Assembly (NCBI RefSeq): GCF_004193775.1
Contig: NC_041019.1
Coordinates: 39,122,966 to 39,186,965 of the forward strand
Direction: 5' to 3'
DNA: 64,000 bases
Source: Glycine soja
Lineage: Eukaryota; Streptophyta; Magnoliopsida; Fabales; Fabaceae
Made by a program: the position numbers and the translations under genes. The notes under the pieces are model-generated. The model was not told where the DNA came from, did not search any database, and saw only the letters and a program-made list of their open reading frames with translations. Positions 47,877 through 60,602 of the stretch are shown piece after piece; positions within the stretch are counted from its first letter, which is position 1, and each line of letters begins with the position of its first letter.

Positions 47877-48420
47877 CTAAGTCAATGTATCTAGTCTATT
47901 GATTCTCTTTTCAAGATCCAATACTCCTTCAATAAACTGCCTTGATTCATTTATCTTATTTCCATCTTTATAATCTTCCTCCAAAGCCTCCATCAGTGGT
48001 TCAATGGTGTCTTGGGAAGGATTTCCAAATAAAATAGTTTTCAAAGGAGAAAATTCAGGCGGAAACACCAGCATCATTGCATAGACTGCTCTTTCACAGA
48101 GTAATATTCTTTGCAAAATCACGATGATGATACAGTATTGACTGCTTCCACCATCCTGCATAACGTGTGGTGAGATCTTCCTCAAAAAAGTCAAACATGA
48201 AAATAGAAATTCCCGTTAGATATGGGTATGTAGTAATTTTTCCATGCAATGACTTTGGTTCCAAAGAATGTAGCCACACAATCTAAAACTTCTTGATGCA
48301 TTCTAAATTGCATAGCCACTCTTTATGTGATAGGTACTTTTGTGTAATACATTTTTGTGACAACTAGCATTGAAACTCTCATGCATATAGCAAAAAAAAA
48401 ACTATTTTTATTTATCCAAC
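47877..48420 (-). pseudogene. Unrecognised repeat-borne gene family, copy 1
   Basis: The frame 48194-47877 gives RAVYAMMLVFPPEFSPLKTI, LFGNPSQDTIEPLMEALEED and FIEGVLDLEKRINRLDTLT. Upstream (48420-48200), in changing frames, is MHES..N, CIKKF-like and SLEPKSLHGKITTYPYLTG. The same protein segments recur at 54675-55130, 57325-56740 and 58250-58780. I do not recognise the family. Coding character is suggested by conserved residues at the same places in four copies, but all copies are frame-broken. The C-terminus RLDTLT plus stop is shared with copy 4. Confidence 0.4.
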
Positions 48421-48869
48421 ATATTGATCATAAGGGTGCTAAGGAAAGTAGTCCTTAGCTGAATCCAGGGCAAATCTCCTACCCTTAATTTTCAAGGGAT
48501 TAAGCTTGTGCCACCTACATAGCATAGGCTTTTCATGGTTGATCAACCTAGGCTGTGGTTGCAAATTTGAGAATCTCTCCCATACCCAAATATGAACCAA
48601 GTAGTAAAAGGGTGACCAAAGAGTTACCTCTTATCATCAACCAAACTAACTATTGTTTTCTTCAATAGACCTAAATCATTTTATATGTTGGCTTAAAATA
48701 TTGGTCCCAAAGCTGATTATCTACATCAAGGAAAACAAACTTGCTCACCAAGCCATTGGGAGAGGAATCAATCTCTGCCAACCAAGTTGCAAGGAATGTT
48801 TCATGCTCCATTTCATTCCCACTATCGACGAATATCCACCCTTGCTAATGTATAAACCCCATCCTTTTA

Positions 48870-49320
48870 TTCCTTGTAGTTTGTTTTCCTATTGTATGTA
48901 TCAATTTCTTCTCCACTTTTATCGTTTCCTAGCTTTAAAATGGGGTGAAGATGGGATCATGAACTATTAGAAAATTCTCCAACACCATCACATCCTCCAA
49001 GGTGTTTTTTTTTCTCACCTTAGGGTAACAAAAAGGTATTTGTCTCAGGACACCACTTCTCAACAACCCCAAAACACATGTTTTCATTTTTACTATGAAG
49101 CACTTGGGTTGAAAACATGTGTTTTGGGTTGTTGAGAAGTTGTGTCCTTAGACAAATGCCTTTTTGTGTTCCTAGGGTGAGAAAAATGTCACCCTGGAGG
49201 ATGTGACGATGTTGGAGGGTTTTGCAACTATTGGTGATCCTGTCTTGACCCCATTTCAAAGCTAGGAAATGATGAAGGTGGAGAAGAAACTGATACATAG
49301 AATAGGACAACAACAATCTC
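48870..49320. repeat. Local palindrome between copies 1 and 2
   Basis: 48870-49090 and 49105-49320 are inverted copies, for example CAACCCAAAACACATG-like sequence mirrored around 49100. It joins copies 1 and 2 of the unknown family head to head. The centre is GAAGCACTTGGGTTG. Confidence 0.7.
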
Positions 49321-50159
49321 CAAGGAGTAAAAAGAGTGGGGTTTATATAAACATTAGCATGGATGGATTTTTGTCAATAGTGGGAGTGAAATTGAGCATG
49401 AAACATCCCTTGCAACTTGCTTGGCAATGATTGGCTTCTCTCCTAGTGGCTTGGTGAGAAAGTTTGTTTTGCTTATTGTTGTTCATCTTGCTGGAGAGAA
49501 TCAGCTTTGTAACCAACAGTTTTATCCAACATATAAAATGATTTTGGTTTGTCGAAGAAAACAATAGTTTATTTGACTGGTAATGAAGAATTGGAATTGT
49601 AGTTAACTCTTTGGCCACCCTTTTACTACTTGGTCCAAACTTGGGTGTGGGAGAGATTAACAAATTAGCAACCATAGCCTAGGCTGATTACCAATCAAGA
49701 ACCTATGCTATTTAGGTGGAACAAGCTTAATCAATTGAAAATTGACGGTGTGGGATTTTCCCTGGACTCTACTAGGGGTAATATTCCTTGGCACCCTTAA
49801 TCATGTTCAATTTGTTGGTAAGTTTAGGTCTTTTAATCCAATAAAGGAAACTTGGTTACCATGTGAGAGTAATTTGGATAAATGAAAATAGTTTTGGATG
49901 TTATATGCATGAGTATTTCAATGCTTGCACTACTACGAAAGTGTGTTTTTTATGACAGGCGTTCTACTTTTGTAATTATGTGTCTAAAAAAGCCTTTTAT
50001 GATGCACATTCTAAGACGGTTATTGAAAACCGCCTTAGAATGTGTGTTCCTCATAAAAAATTATGACGGGTTTTATTAAAAACCCGTCGGTATCTCAATT
50101 GAATTTAAAAGCCCAATTAATACGAGTCCACGTGCAGGCAGCAAATTAACTTCTGCGAC

Positions 50160-50577
50160 CTCTCGAGCTCTTGAGCTTCCACGACCTCTTGAGCTTCCAC
50201 GAAGCCAGCTCGATCTCTCGAACTTCCACGGCGGCCCTCCGTCAAAGTGCATCATCTCTCTCTCACTTGCGGCATCGTCTCTCTCATTGGGCAGAGGCTC
50301 CGCTTAGTTTTGTTATGATGCAGAGGCACCGTAACTCTCTATCTCTCACTCGCTCACTCACTCACTTACTCACTCACTGCGTTGATTTTGTTCTTCACAT
50401 GTTAGTACTTAATTTGTTAAAGTGTGTGTTGTGTTGATGATGTTGCATAAGAAGAAGAATGGCAGTGAAAACGGCAACAACAAGGAGAACGAAGACACCA
50501 CCATCACTGATGTCTTGAAGGTCGAAGCGCACTACGAAGGTTGCGCTCCCGTATAGCTCAGCTCTAACATACCTCCC
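50160..50577 (+). pseudogene. Captured first exon of unknown gene
   Basis: 50160-50430 is CT-rich, UTR-like sequence with repeated GAGCTTCCACGA units and a TCAC-rich run. 50437-50577 then opens with MMLHKKKNGSENGNNKENED and continues to a stop (TAG, probably a changed CAG) and on to CTCCC followed by a GTATGT donor. It looks like a 5' UTR and first exon taken from a host gene. I cannot name it. As the first piece in the element it could supply a promoter. Confidence 0.45.
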
Positions 50578-51141
50578 GTATGTTATTTTCCCCTTTTCTG
50601 TTTGGGATAGGACTTGTCATTTTCTCTATATCTATCCTCTCACCATTATTGCCTCAATTTCATACTTTCTTTCATGATCACAGTTTAGGGACTGCAAATT
50701 CTCTGCTTCTGTACACATGGAGTCAGTGTCGCGTGCTAATTTCTTTTCATTCGAAAGATTTTGGCTACTGTTTCAGGTACTTCTTAATTTAATTTCTCTC
50801 CGATTCCGCTTTCTATCATTTCCTTTTCTCCTATGTAGTGGTAGCAGTAGCACTCTGTTTATTTGTTTATTTTTCATCCCCAAATTTTTTATAACAAAAA
50901 AGATATTAGTCTATTAGTAAAATCGAATGAGATGAGTCTGGCAGAGCATACTCTCAAAATCAAATAAAGTGGTCCACAGAAGAATAAAATTCAGAATTTC
51001 ATCATTTTTTTTTGTCAATTTTATAAATTGTTCATCTCACACGGTAGTATTTGATTTTTTTTAATAAAAATTCTGGTTAATTTTGTGTTGCATTACTCAT
51101 TTTTAATGAAAACACGGTGCCCGGATGGGCTGTTCTTGTAA

Positions 51142-51743
<602 letters not shown>

Positions 51744-52394
51744 TGAAGTTGGTATTATTGAAATCCAAGTTGGTCAGCTCCTTTTCTCTTAATATAAGAT
51801 TGTAATGCTAGTCTATCTTGCTCCTTTTCTCTTAATACATTTATAATTTGTTAGGCATGTACAAGTGGTATTAATTATTAATTTTTTTTATCAATAATTC
51901 TCTAAAACTGATTTCCAAATCTGAGTAAGTATATCAATTTCTTTTTACACGCGGTTAGTTTTTTTTATTAATTCAAATCAAGCAAGTCAACTAAATTTCA
52001 TAAAATAATTTTATCCAATCATAATTCAAGGTTAATTAATATGACTAATATATACAAAACTCGTGGGCCTTAATATCCTTAGAACCCTGATACTTCTATT
52101 TACACTTTCATATTATTTGCATTATTTTCTCTTTTTAATTTTTTCATTACAATATTATATCCATCACTTTATTTTCTCTTGATCTTTTCTTACTTTGTTT
52201 TCCGTAATTCTATCCAACTCCATCTTGAAGTGGACATAATTATTACTTAGAGTAATGATTGTGCTTCTTTTTTATTTATTTTTTCGTATGCCAACTTACT
52301 TAGAGTAATGCATGCAACAAGTACATATTCATTAACCGATAAAAAAAGGCATCCATTAATTAATAAACTAATCAATTTTGTCATTACTTTTTAG

Positions 52395-52729
52395 TTACTC
52401 AATCCCACAGAAATTTTAGGGAACATTGTGGGTGAACATGATTATGCTGAGTGCACTGGATCTGTTATTCAAGCTTTAGTTTTGTTTAAGAAGCTATATC
52501 CAAGGCATAGGGAGACAGAGATAAAGAATTTCATTGCCAATGCAGTTCATGGTATGGAAGTTGGGGAGTTTGCTACATTTATGGCACTTGGTTTGCACTT
52601 CGTGGTCTTGCAGCGGCGAGTAAAACTTACACTAATTGTGCTGCCATTCGCAAAACCGTTAAATTTCTACTTTCAACACTGAAAGAGGATGGTGGGTGGG
52701 GAGAAAGCTATCTTTCATGCCCAAAACAG
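52395..52729 (+). pseudogene. Oxidosqualene cyclase exon in CACTA element
   Basis: From an AG at 52393-52394: LLNPTEILGNIVGEHDYAEC, then [19 protein letters not shown] and NFIANAVH. After a deletion of about 12 codons with a frame change come [31 protein letters not shown] and [14 protein letters not shown], ending at a GTTTGT donor. These are the C-terminal-half repeats, with a QW-type motif, of plant triterpene synthases (beta-amyrin/lupeol synthase type). The catalytic DCTAE region is not present. Remnant of a single exon plus lost bases. Confidence 0.92.
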
Positions 52730-53796
52730 GTTTGTCATTGAATGGTCATGGTAAACAGGATACTATATGGTTTATTAAACTGTATTAAATATGCTTGTAT
52801 GTATGTCTTTAACCTCATTTAGTTTGGATGAATAGAGCACATATTCTTTATGTGGGTTCAGGACATTTCACTTCTCTTCCCCTCGGTTTTAAATTTAAAT
52901 CTCTATTAGCTAATTCACTGTTTTTTGTTCACTTGACTTATCATGTGAAAAAATGACATGACAACATCTATTTTTACATATTAAAATGTGTTGGTTTTTA
53001 GTTTTTCTTTTTCCTTTCTTTTCTCCCTCTGTTTTTTTTAATTCTTACTTAGGTGGCTAAATTACCTTTCTAATTAGACTCTATAATAAATTTAAAATAT
53101 TTTTATTTCAACTATAAGGTACCAAAAGAATTCATTTATTTTCTTTTTAATTTATTATTCAGATATGCTTTTCCATGGAAAATTTTAACCAATGTACTAT
53201 TTAGAAATGGCAAATTTATGTTATGATGCACCCCTTCCATCTTTAAATCGTCAATCCATTGGTCATTTCCCTCCTGAACTCTATGCCAAACTCTCAAAAT
53301 GTGAGTAGTTTGTGCATAGATCACCTTGCACCACTTTGGCTTGCTCTCCCCCTATAGCCTCCCCGCAACAGGCTTTAGATCTCCTTCGGATCCAAGAAGA
53401 AAAAGGAAATTATAGATTTATACAAGTCTAAATCATAGAGGTGAAGTAACATAATTAAATGGAATGTAATTAAGATCTGTAAAGCTATGGGTTGGCAGAC
53501 TAGAACAACAAGAAAAGCCTTTCCCACTACGGGAATTGATGCCATTTATTGTTTCCATTCCAAATCATTATTTTGCAAGTGAAATTCTAAAAAGTTGAAA
53601 TTTAAAAACTAAGTGAATGCTTTAATTTTCCTAACGTGTCATAATAATGGAAAGTTACTATTTTTATTATCATAAAGCTTTTAGATCCTTTGTTTATTTT
53701 TTTAATGTTTTTGTGTCTACAGTAGTATTCAGTAAGTATTCCCTTCTTGATAAATAGATTTTTTAAAGTATTTTTCTGATCTTGTTGTTCTTGCAG
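52730..53796 (-). other. Possible further captured exon, minus strand
   Basis: 53400-53136 on the minus strand is open over IYAQTTHILRVWHRVQEGND and QWIDDLKMEGVHHNINLPFL. It reads like protein but I do not know the family, and the part before the Met at 53324 is frame-shifted. The rest of 52730-53796 is AT-rich intron-like DNA. Confidence 0.35.
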
Positions 53797-53871
53797 TCAA
53801 CTTGATAACAATGACTTTGGTGGAAATAGCATTCCAGAATCTTACGGCAACATCTCAAAATTGTCAAAATT
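53797..53871 (+). pseudogene. LRR receptor-kinase exon in CACTA element
   Basis: A 75-bp exon between TTCTTGCAG and a GTAAGT donor: QLDNNDFGGNSIPESYGNIS then KLSKL. This is one leucine-rich repeat of the LRR receptor-like kinase group whose LRRs are coded by single short exons. No kinase or further LRR exon is present. Confidence 0.85.
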
Positions 53872-54329
53872 GTAAGTGCATTTTGTGATTCCATGTTTGG
53901 ATGTATGATGCCAATTACAAGTAGTGGAGCTTAGGTGTTTGAGCCTTTATTTTAATGTATGGTGTGAAATACCAGTCTACATGCGATTCTTGTATATAGA
54001 TCTTTCAATTGGAGAAAAACATTATAAGGAGATTAAAAATAAAGGTCAAAACATTTAAGTACAATTATAAATATTGCTTCTCATAAATGATATTTAAACA
54101 GTTCACCACTTTGTATATCATAAAAGAATGTCATACACACCATATTTATTTCATTAATTCATACATATTTTCTTATGTTTTTTATCACTGTTTTTAAGAT
54201 AGACATTTTTCAATTTTATTTTTTCTTAGTTTTCCAGTTTTTGAATTTTTGAAATTTTTTTAAAAGAACTGCAAGTATAATGTTGTTACTGCCACTAACC
54301 AAGAAATATGACAAAAAAAATAATGATTC

Positions 54330-54671
54330 AACATCGGTTATTAGGATAACCGATGTTGAGTTATGAATATCCTACATCGGTTAGTTGGAAAACCGATGTA
54401 GAATTCATGACATTCTACATCGGTTAATTAGACAACCGATGTTAAATTATGGAAATCTACATCGGTCCATGCCAAGGGACCGTAGTAGAATAGAAGCCAA
54501 TCTACATCGGTCCAACCAAGCGACCGTTTTAGAATTCACGCCATTCTACATCGTTTCCTATAACCGTCGTAAAACACCAACCCCTTTTTACATCGTCATC
54601 TACAACGTCGATCCATAACCGATGTAGAATGATCGATTTAACCGATGTAGAATGCGCCTGCTGTAGTAGTG
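54330..54671. repeat. Subterminal palindromes of the Pack-CACTA element
   Basis: Repeated pairs of ACATCGGTT and AACCGATGT, 30-60 bp apart, up to the TIR. They are the same motif class as at 41766-42175 and 59930-60540, the expected transposase-binding region. Confidence 0.85.
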
Positions 54672-54674
54672 TTG

Positions 54675-55140
54675 TTTGCAACAATGTATTATACAAGAGT
54701 ACCTACCACATAGAGAGTGGCTATGCAATTTGGAATGCATCAAGAAGTTTCAGATTGTGTGATTGCATTCGCTGGCACCAAAGCTATTGCATTGAAAAAT
54801 TATTGCATACCCAAAATTACTTAAAAAAATTGCAAAGAATATTACTTGGCAAAAAAGCAGTCTAAAGCTACTTTGTCATCATGGACCTCATGTATCAAAA
54901 GCAAATACAAATGGTAATGATGCTGATGTTGCACCTGAATTTTCTCCTTTGAAAATTGTTCAATTTGGAAATCCTTCTCAAGACACTGTTGACCCAAGAG
55001 ATGGGGACTTTGGAGGAAGACTATGGAGATGGAAATGGGAAAAATGAATCAAGACAATTTATTGAGGGGTTAATGGATCTTGAATAGAGAATCAATAGAC
55101 TGGAGACAGTGACTAAGAAATTATAAAGATAGCAAAATTT
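54675..55140 (+). pseudogene. Unrecognised family, copy 2 (3' part)
   Basis: Continuation of copy 2 after the CACTA insertion; its 5' part is 49316-49927. Shared segments include YAIWNASRSFRLCDCI, PEFSPLKIVQFGNPSQD and, in other frames, the terminal acidic and RLE-type stretch. Frame-broken. Confidence 0.4.
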
Positions 55141-55318
55141 GGTCATTGTTGAACAATTTATTCTTATAAACCAAATCTTTAGCATTTGTTAATATGTTTT
55201 ACTTATTTTTTATACTAGAAAAATTACATGTATGAATGTTCAACCTAAAAAGAAAATATGACATGATCTTGTAATTTTTAATGCCTTGGTTTCACATTTG
55301 TTATTTGTTATTTTGCCT

Positions 55319-56517
55319 TACTACAAGAAAAATGACCTATACCTACGGACAAAAATTGTCACTATAAATAATAAAATCCGTAGGTAAATGTTTGATAGAC
55401 TTTGTCCTATGGACGTTTCTTCCGTCAACTTTGAGGAGGCGTATAATGATGACTAATTGTCTGTCACTATAGGTTTTACCATAGTTCTCACAATGAAGCT
55501 TCATTAATTACCGTATTGCATCTGCTACAGGCTCTCAAGTGGTTGACAAGTCTCCTTCAGTTAGGTACAAAAGTTGGAAAGCTCCACTACACATAATAGT
55601 GGTATTATTTATTTCAATATTTGCTTCTGCATTCATGGTTAGTTTGTTTATTTTGACCGTGTGGCTCTCTCTATTTATGAACTTTGAGACTTATATCTTA
55701 TGATATATTTTGTCTATTTGATGCGATGAACTATCAGGTGGAAGGGTCAGCAGTCCTTGCAGGCACAGAGTAAAAGATCCATTTTCAAATAGAGTACCGT
55801 GTGATGCATTAATGGAGTAATGTGTTTATGTGCTTGTGAAGGTAAAGCTTGCATGCGAGGCCATGTAAATACCTTTAATGATAACTATGAGAAGAGTGCG
55901 ACTGGTAGTAGAGTTTATTATGGTGTTCATTCGTTAGGATTTTCTCTGTTTCTCTTGTACAGTTGCACTTTCTAATGTAATAAAAGATATGCTTCTGGCT
56001 TGAGATTCTCTAATATTGATTCTATGCAAAGTGTGTCCGTATATGATGATTGGTAAGCTTCCAGCTAGTAATAATTTAAGGAAAAATAGTACTTGGACAC
56101 TCATGTTATAGCAAGACAAGGTTGAGGAGGGCAGATTGCAATGCCAAGGTGCATCCCTAGTTACCAGGCAGGTCATAGCCTTTCTAGTTAGGCTCTCAAA
56201 TTGGCACCCTAGAATTGTCTTCTTATTAGAGGTGTTCATGTTAAACATATTTACCTACAGTTGAAGATGATAGGTACATATTAAAGACATTTACCTAGAG
56301 TTAGGAGATGTAAGTAGAAGTTAATGACTTTTACCTACACACTATACATAGTAGGTAAAACCTATAGTGATAGACAATTAGTCGTCATTATACGCCTCCT
56401 CAAAGTTGACGGAAGAAACGTTCGTAGCACAAAGTCTATCATACATTTACCTACGGATTTTTTTATTTATAGTGACAGTTTTTGTTCGTAGGTATAGGTC
56501 ATTTTTCTTGTAGTAAG
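55319..56517. mobile_element. TIR element at the palindrome centre
   Basis: Long terminal inverted repeats of about 175 bp (55319-55490 and 56340-56517), starting ACTACAAGAAAAATGACCTA. The outer base resembles CACTA-type ends with the first C changed. Inside, 55531-55637 is an exon-like block (SPSVRYKSWKAPLHIIVVLF) between CTACAG and GTTAGT with a membrane-helix character. No transposase. Confidence 0.65.
55531..55637 (+). pseudogene. Membrane-protein exon fragment, unidentified
   Basis: Thirty-five open codons with a basic stretch and a hydrophobic helix (IIVVLFISIFASAFM), between an AG acceptor and GTTAGT donor. Looks like the N-terminal anchor of a type II membrane protein. I cannot name it. 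It is inside the TIR element. Confidence 0.4.
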
Positions 56518-56739
56518 GCAAAATAACAAATAACAAATGTGAAACAAAGGCATTAATGTACCCAAGGCATTAAAAATTACAAGATCATGTCATATTTTCT
56601 TTTTAGGCAGAACATTCATACATGTAATTTTTCTAATATAAGAAATAAGTAAAACATATTAACAAATGCTAAAGATTTGGTTTATAAGAATAATTTGTTC
56701 AACAGTGACCAAATTTTGTTGTCTTTATAATTTCTTAGT

Positions 56740-57330
56740 CACTGTCTCCAGTCTATTGATTCTCTATTCAATGCAAGATCCATTAACCCCTCAATAAATT
56801 TCCTTGATTCATTTTTCCCATTTCCATCTCCATAGTCTTCCTCCAAAGCCTCCATCTCTTGGTTCAACAGTGTCTTGAGAAGGATTTCCAAATTAAACAG
56901 TTTTCAAAGGAGAAAATTCAGGTGCAACATCAGCATCATTACCATTTGTATTTGCTTTTGATACATGAGGTCCATGATGACAGAGTAGCTTTAGACTTCT
57001 TTTTGGCCAAGTAATATTGTTTTCAATTTTTTTAAGTAATTTTGGGTATGCAGTAATTTTTCAATGCAATAGCTTTGGTTCCAGAGAATGCAATCACACA
57101 AGCAATCTGAAATTTCTTAATGCATTCCAAATTGCATAGCCACTCTCTTTGTGGTAGGCAGTTTTGTATAATACATTGTCGCAAACAAGCATCGAAATAC
57201 TCATGCATATAACAACCAAAACTATTTTCATTTATCCAAATTACTCTCACATGGTAACCAAGTTTCCTTTTTTGGATTAAAAGACCTAAACATACCAACA
57301 AATTGAACATGATTAAGGGTGCCAAGGCTA
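56740..57330 (-). pseudogene. Unrecognised family, copy 3
   Basis: 57325-57032 is open on the minus strand: FNLLVCLGLLIQKRKLGYHV, VIWINENSFGCYMHEYFDAC, LPQREWLCNLECIKKFQ, VIAFSGTKAIALKNYC. It has a hydrophobic start and conserved Cys and Trp residues. It is the longest uninterrupted version of this segment and provides the empty site for the CACTA insertion at 49928. The downstream acidic part at 56900-56740 is frame-shifted. Function unknown. Confidence 0.45.
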
Positions 57331-57426
57331 TGGTTGCTAATTTGTTAATCTCTCACACCGTCAATTTTGAATTAAGCTTGTTCCACCTAAATAGCATTGG
57401 TTCTTCATTGGTAATCAGCCTAGGCT

Positions 57427-58300
57427 ATGGTTGCTAATTTGTTAATCTCTCCCACACCCAAGTTTGGAATAAGTAGTAAAAGGGTGACCAAAGAGTTAAC
57501 AACAATTCCAATTCTTCATTACCAGTCAAACAAACTATTGTTTTCTTCGATAGACCAAAATCATTTTATATGTTGGATAAAACTGTTGGTCACAAAGCTG
57601 ATTCTCTCCAGCAAGATGAACAACAATAAGGAAAACAAACTTTCTCAACAAGCCACTAGGAGAGAAGCCAATCATTTCCAAGCAAGTTGCAAGGGATGTT
57701 TCATGCTTAATTTCACTCCCACTATTGACAAAAATCCATGCATGCTAATGTTTATATAAACACCACTCTTTTTACTCCTTGGAGATTGTTGTTGTCTCCA
57801 CTCTTTTTACTCCTTGCAGATTGTTGTTGTCCTGTTCTATGTATCAATTTCTTCTCCACCTTCATTATTTCCTTGCAACTTGGTTGGCAGAGATTGATTT
57901 CTCTCCCAATGGCTTGGTGAGCAAGTTTGTTTTCCTTGATGTAGATAATCAGCTTTGCGACCAATATTTTAAGCCAACATATAAAATGATTTAGGTCTAC
58001 TGAAGAAAACAATAGTTAGTTTGGTTGATGATAAGGGGTAACTCTTTGGTCACCCTTTTACTACTTGGTTCATATTTGGGTATGGGAGAGATTCTCAAAT
58101 TTGCAACCACAACCTAGGTTGATCAACCATAAAAAACGTATGCTATGTAGGTGGCACAAGCTTAATCCCTTGAAAATTGAGGGTAGGAGATTTGCCCTGG
58201 ATTCAGCTAGGGACTACTTTCCTTAGCACACTTATGTTCAATATGTTGGATAAATAAAAATAGTTTTTTTTTGCTATATGCATGAGAGTTTCAATGCTAG
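57427..58300. repeat. Inverted junction of copies 3 and 4
   Basis: The junction of copies 3 and 4 near 57790-57830 lacks most of the local palindrome seen at 48870-49320. It shows a tandem CACTCTTTTTACTCCTTG pair instead, suggesting deletion of the hairpin centre. ORFs here lie antisense to the family and I treat them as shadows. Confidence 0.5.
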
Positions 58301-58780
58301 TTGTCACACAAATGTATTACACAAAAGTACTTATCACATAAAGAGTGGCTATGCAATTTAGAATGCATCAAGAAGTTTTAGATTGTGTGGCTACATTCTT
58401 TGGAACCAAAGGCATTACATGGAAAAATTACTACATACCCATATCTAACGGGAATTTCTATTTTCCTGCTTTGCTTGTTTGAGGGAGATGCCACCACACG
58501 TTATGCATGATGGTGGAAGCAGTCAATATTGTATCATCATCGTGAAAGAATATTAGTCGGTGAAAGAGCAGTCTATGCAATGATGCTGGTGTTTCCACCT
58601 GAATTTTCTCCTTTGAAAACTATTTTATTTGGAAATCCTTCTCAAGACACCGTTGAACAACTGATGGAGGCTTTGGAGGAAGATTCTAAATATGGAAATG
58701 AGATAAATGAATCAAGGCAGTTTATTGGAGGAGTATTGGATCTTGAAAAGAGAATCAATAGACTAGATACATTGACTTAG
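58250..58780 (+). pseudogene. Unrecognised family, copy 4
   Basis: 58529-58780 is open: MYHHRERILVGERAVYAMML, VFPPEFSPLKTILFGNPSQD, TVEQLMEALEEDS, ending RLDTLT and a stop. Upstream, in other frames, are YMHESFNASCHTNVL and SGYAI followed by NASRSFRLCGYILW. The counterpart of copy 1 in the other palindrome arm. Unknown function, broken upstream. Confidence 0.45.
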
Positions 58781-59027
58781 AAATTAAATATAACAAAATT
58801 TTGTCATTGTTGAACAAATTATTAGCTTATAAACCAAATCTTTACCATTTGTTAATATGTTTTACTTATTTCTGATACTAGTATAATTAAATGACATGAA
58901 TGTTCAAAAAATCAAACTACAATATGATCTTGTAGGATTTAGCAATATGTTTGTTTGCGTATGAAAGGTATGTATTTTTATAATATCTTTAGACATCAAC
59001 CTATGCTTCAAAATGGTATGCATGCAC

Positions 59028-59910
59028 ACATGCACGAGCAAAATTTATCTATTATGTTAGTTGAAATTGGAGGTGATGTCTTCACAAAAGTTAAGGAATA
59101 CCAAAGAAAACAACTAGCGATGAAAGTTTCCTTATTTCTCTATGTGCATAAGGGAAGAAAGGAAAGGGCACGGTTACAAAGAATCTAGTGATTTTCTGCA
59201 TTCAAGGCCCATGGTGAAGAGTCACATGTCATGACTCTTGGTGAAGAGTCACATCTCATGTTTGTTGTGCATCTATTCATACTTTCACTTCATATTAGTG
59301 GACACAAAATCTCATGAAAGGATACAATCTTTAAATAATTTTGAAAATTTCACATAATCACCCACCATTTTCATAATATATCTGAACCAAATGGTTTTAG
59401 ATCAAACATACTCAAGTTAGTGCACAAATCACGTTCATCAATTAATCATACAACTTAATGAACAAAATATCTCTCACCTTTTTGAACAAACCAACCAAAT
59501 CCCATGATTCTGAAAATCACATGGTTTTAGATAAAAGTGAGTATTGGTTACACAACTAAAACAACAACAAACATACAAATAGAGAATCAAGAAGATGAGA
59601 GTATAAAAAAATTGTAGATAGTACAAACTAAATATCTCTCACACATGCACGAGCAAAATTTATCTATTATGCTAGTTGAAATTGGAGGTGATGACTTCAC
59701 AAAAGTTAAGGAATACCAAAGAAAACAACTAGCGATGAAAGTTTCCTTATTTCTCTATGTGCATAAGGGAAGAAAGGAAAGGGCACGGTTACAAAGAATC
59801 TAGTGATTTTCTGCATTCAAGGCCCATGGTGAAGAGTCACATGTCGTGACTCTTGGTGAAGAGTCACATCTCATGTTTGTTGTGCATCTATTCATACTTT
59901 CACTTCATAT
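59028..59910. repeat. Partial tandem duplication
   Basis: 59028-59305 is repeated at about 59643-59910 with few differences, a shift of about 615 bp. The second copy is cut at 59910 by the CACTA terminus, while the first continues TTAGTGGACAC. It includes copies of the GTGAAGAGTCACAT unit found in the copia-like repeats. Confidence 0.8.
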
Positions 59911-59929
59911 CACTATTAGAAAATACACT

Positions 59930-60540
59930 TTCAACATCGGTTATTTAGAACATTCTACATCGGTTCTAAAACCAATGTTGAAAGTGACGATGTTGAATGT
60001 ATGAATGTTAACATCGGTTTTGGAGAACCGATGTTAACATACATATGACAACATCGGTTCTCTAAATAACCGATGTTAAAAACAATGAACAACAGCAAAA
60101 AAAGTGTACGCATGATGAATGTTGATATCGGTTTTCCAGTAAAACCGATGTTAATATGTTAGTTTAACATCGGTTTTTTAGAATAATCGATGTTAATGTA
60201 TGCCCTTAACATCCGTTTTTCTAGAAAACCGATGTCAACGTTGATGATGCTTACACTTATTTGGTGTAGTTCTTTGGGTATAACATCGGTTAATTATAAA
60301 TAACCGATGTTACTATTCAAATATTCACATCGATTATTTATAATTAACCGATGTTAATGTACAATAGTTGACATCGGTTATCCACAGATAACCGATGTTA
60401 AAATACAAACTCTGACATCGGTTATACACAAAAAACTGATGTTAATATACAAACGTTAACATCGGTTTTCTATTATAACCGATGTTGGTTATGATATTAA
60501 CATCGGTTTTTGTTATGAAACAAAAAACCGATGCCTCAAT
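59930..60540. repeat. Subterminal ACATCGGTT palindrome array
   Basis: More than a dozen pairs of ACATCGGTT and AACCGATGT, mostly about 20-30 bp apart and each able to form a short hairpin, in the last 600 bp of the CACTA element. Presumed transposase-binding sites. Confidence 0.9.
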
Positions 60541-60602
60541 CAGAGAAAAATGTAGCTGTCACTTACTAGGTTTGGTGACCTCTGTCTCTGCAGAAAATTA
60601 CA

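Noticed and set aside
57427..58012. ORFs of 60-110 codons on both strands around 57.4-58.0 kb
   Set aside because: The same sequences occur inverted at 48.6-49.7 kb. The frames are not kept between copies and match no family.
59930..60540. Regular short palindromes resembling a CRISPR array
   Set aside because: Spacing and repeat sequence vary, the repeats are paired inverted motifs, and they lie at a CACTA terminus next to TNP2. The host is a plant.
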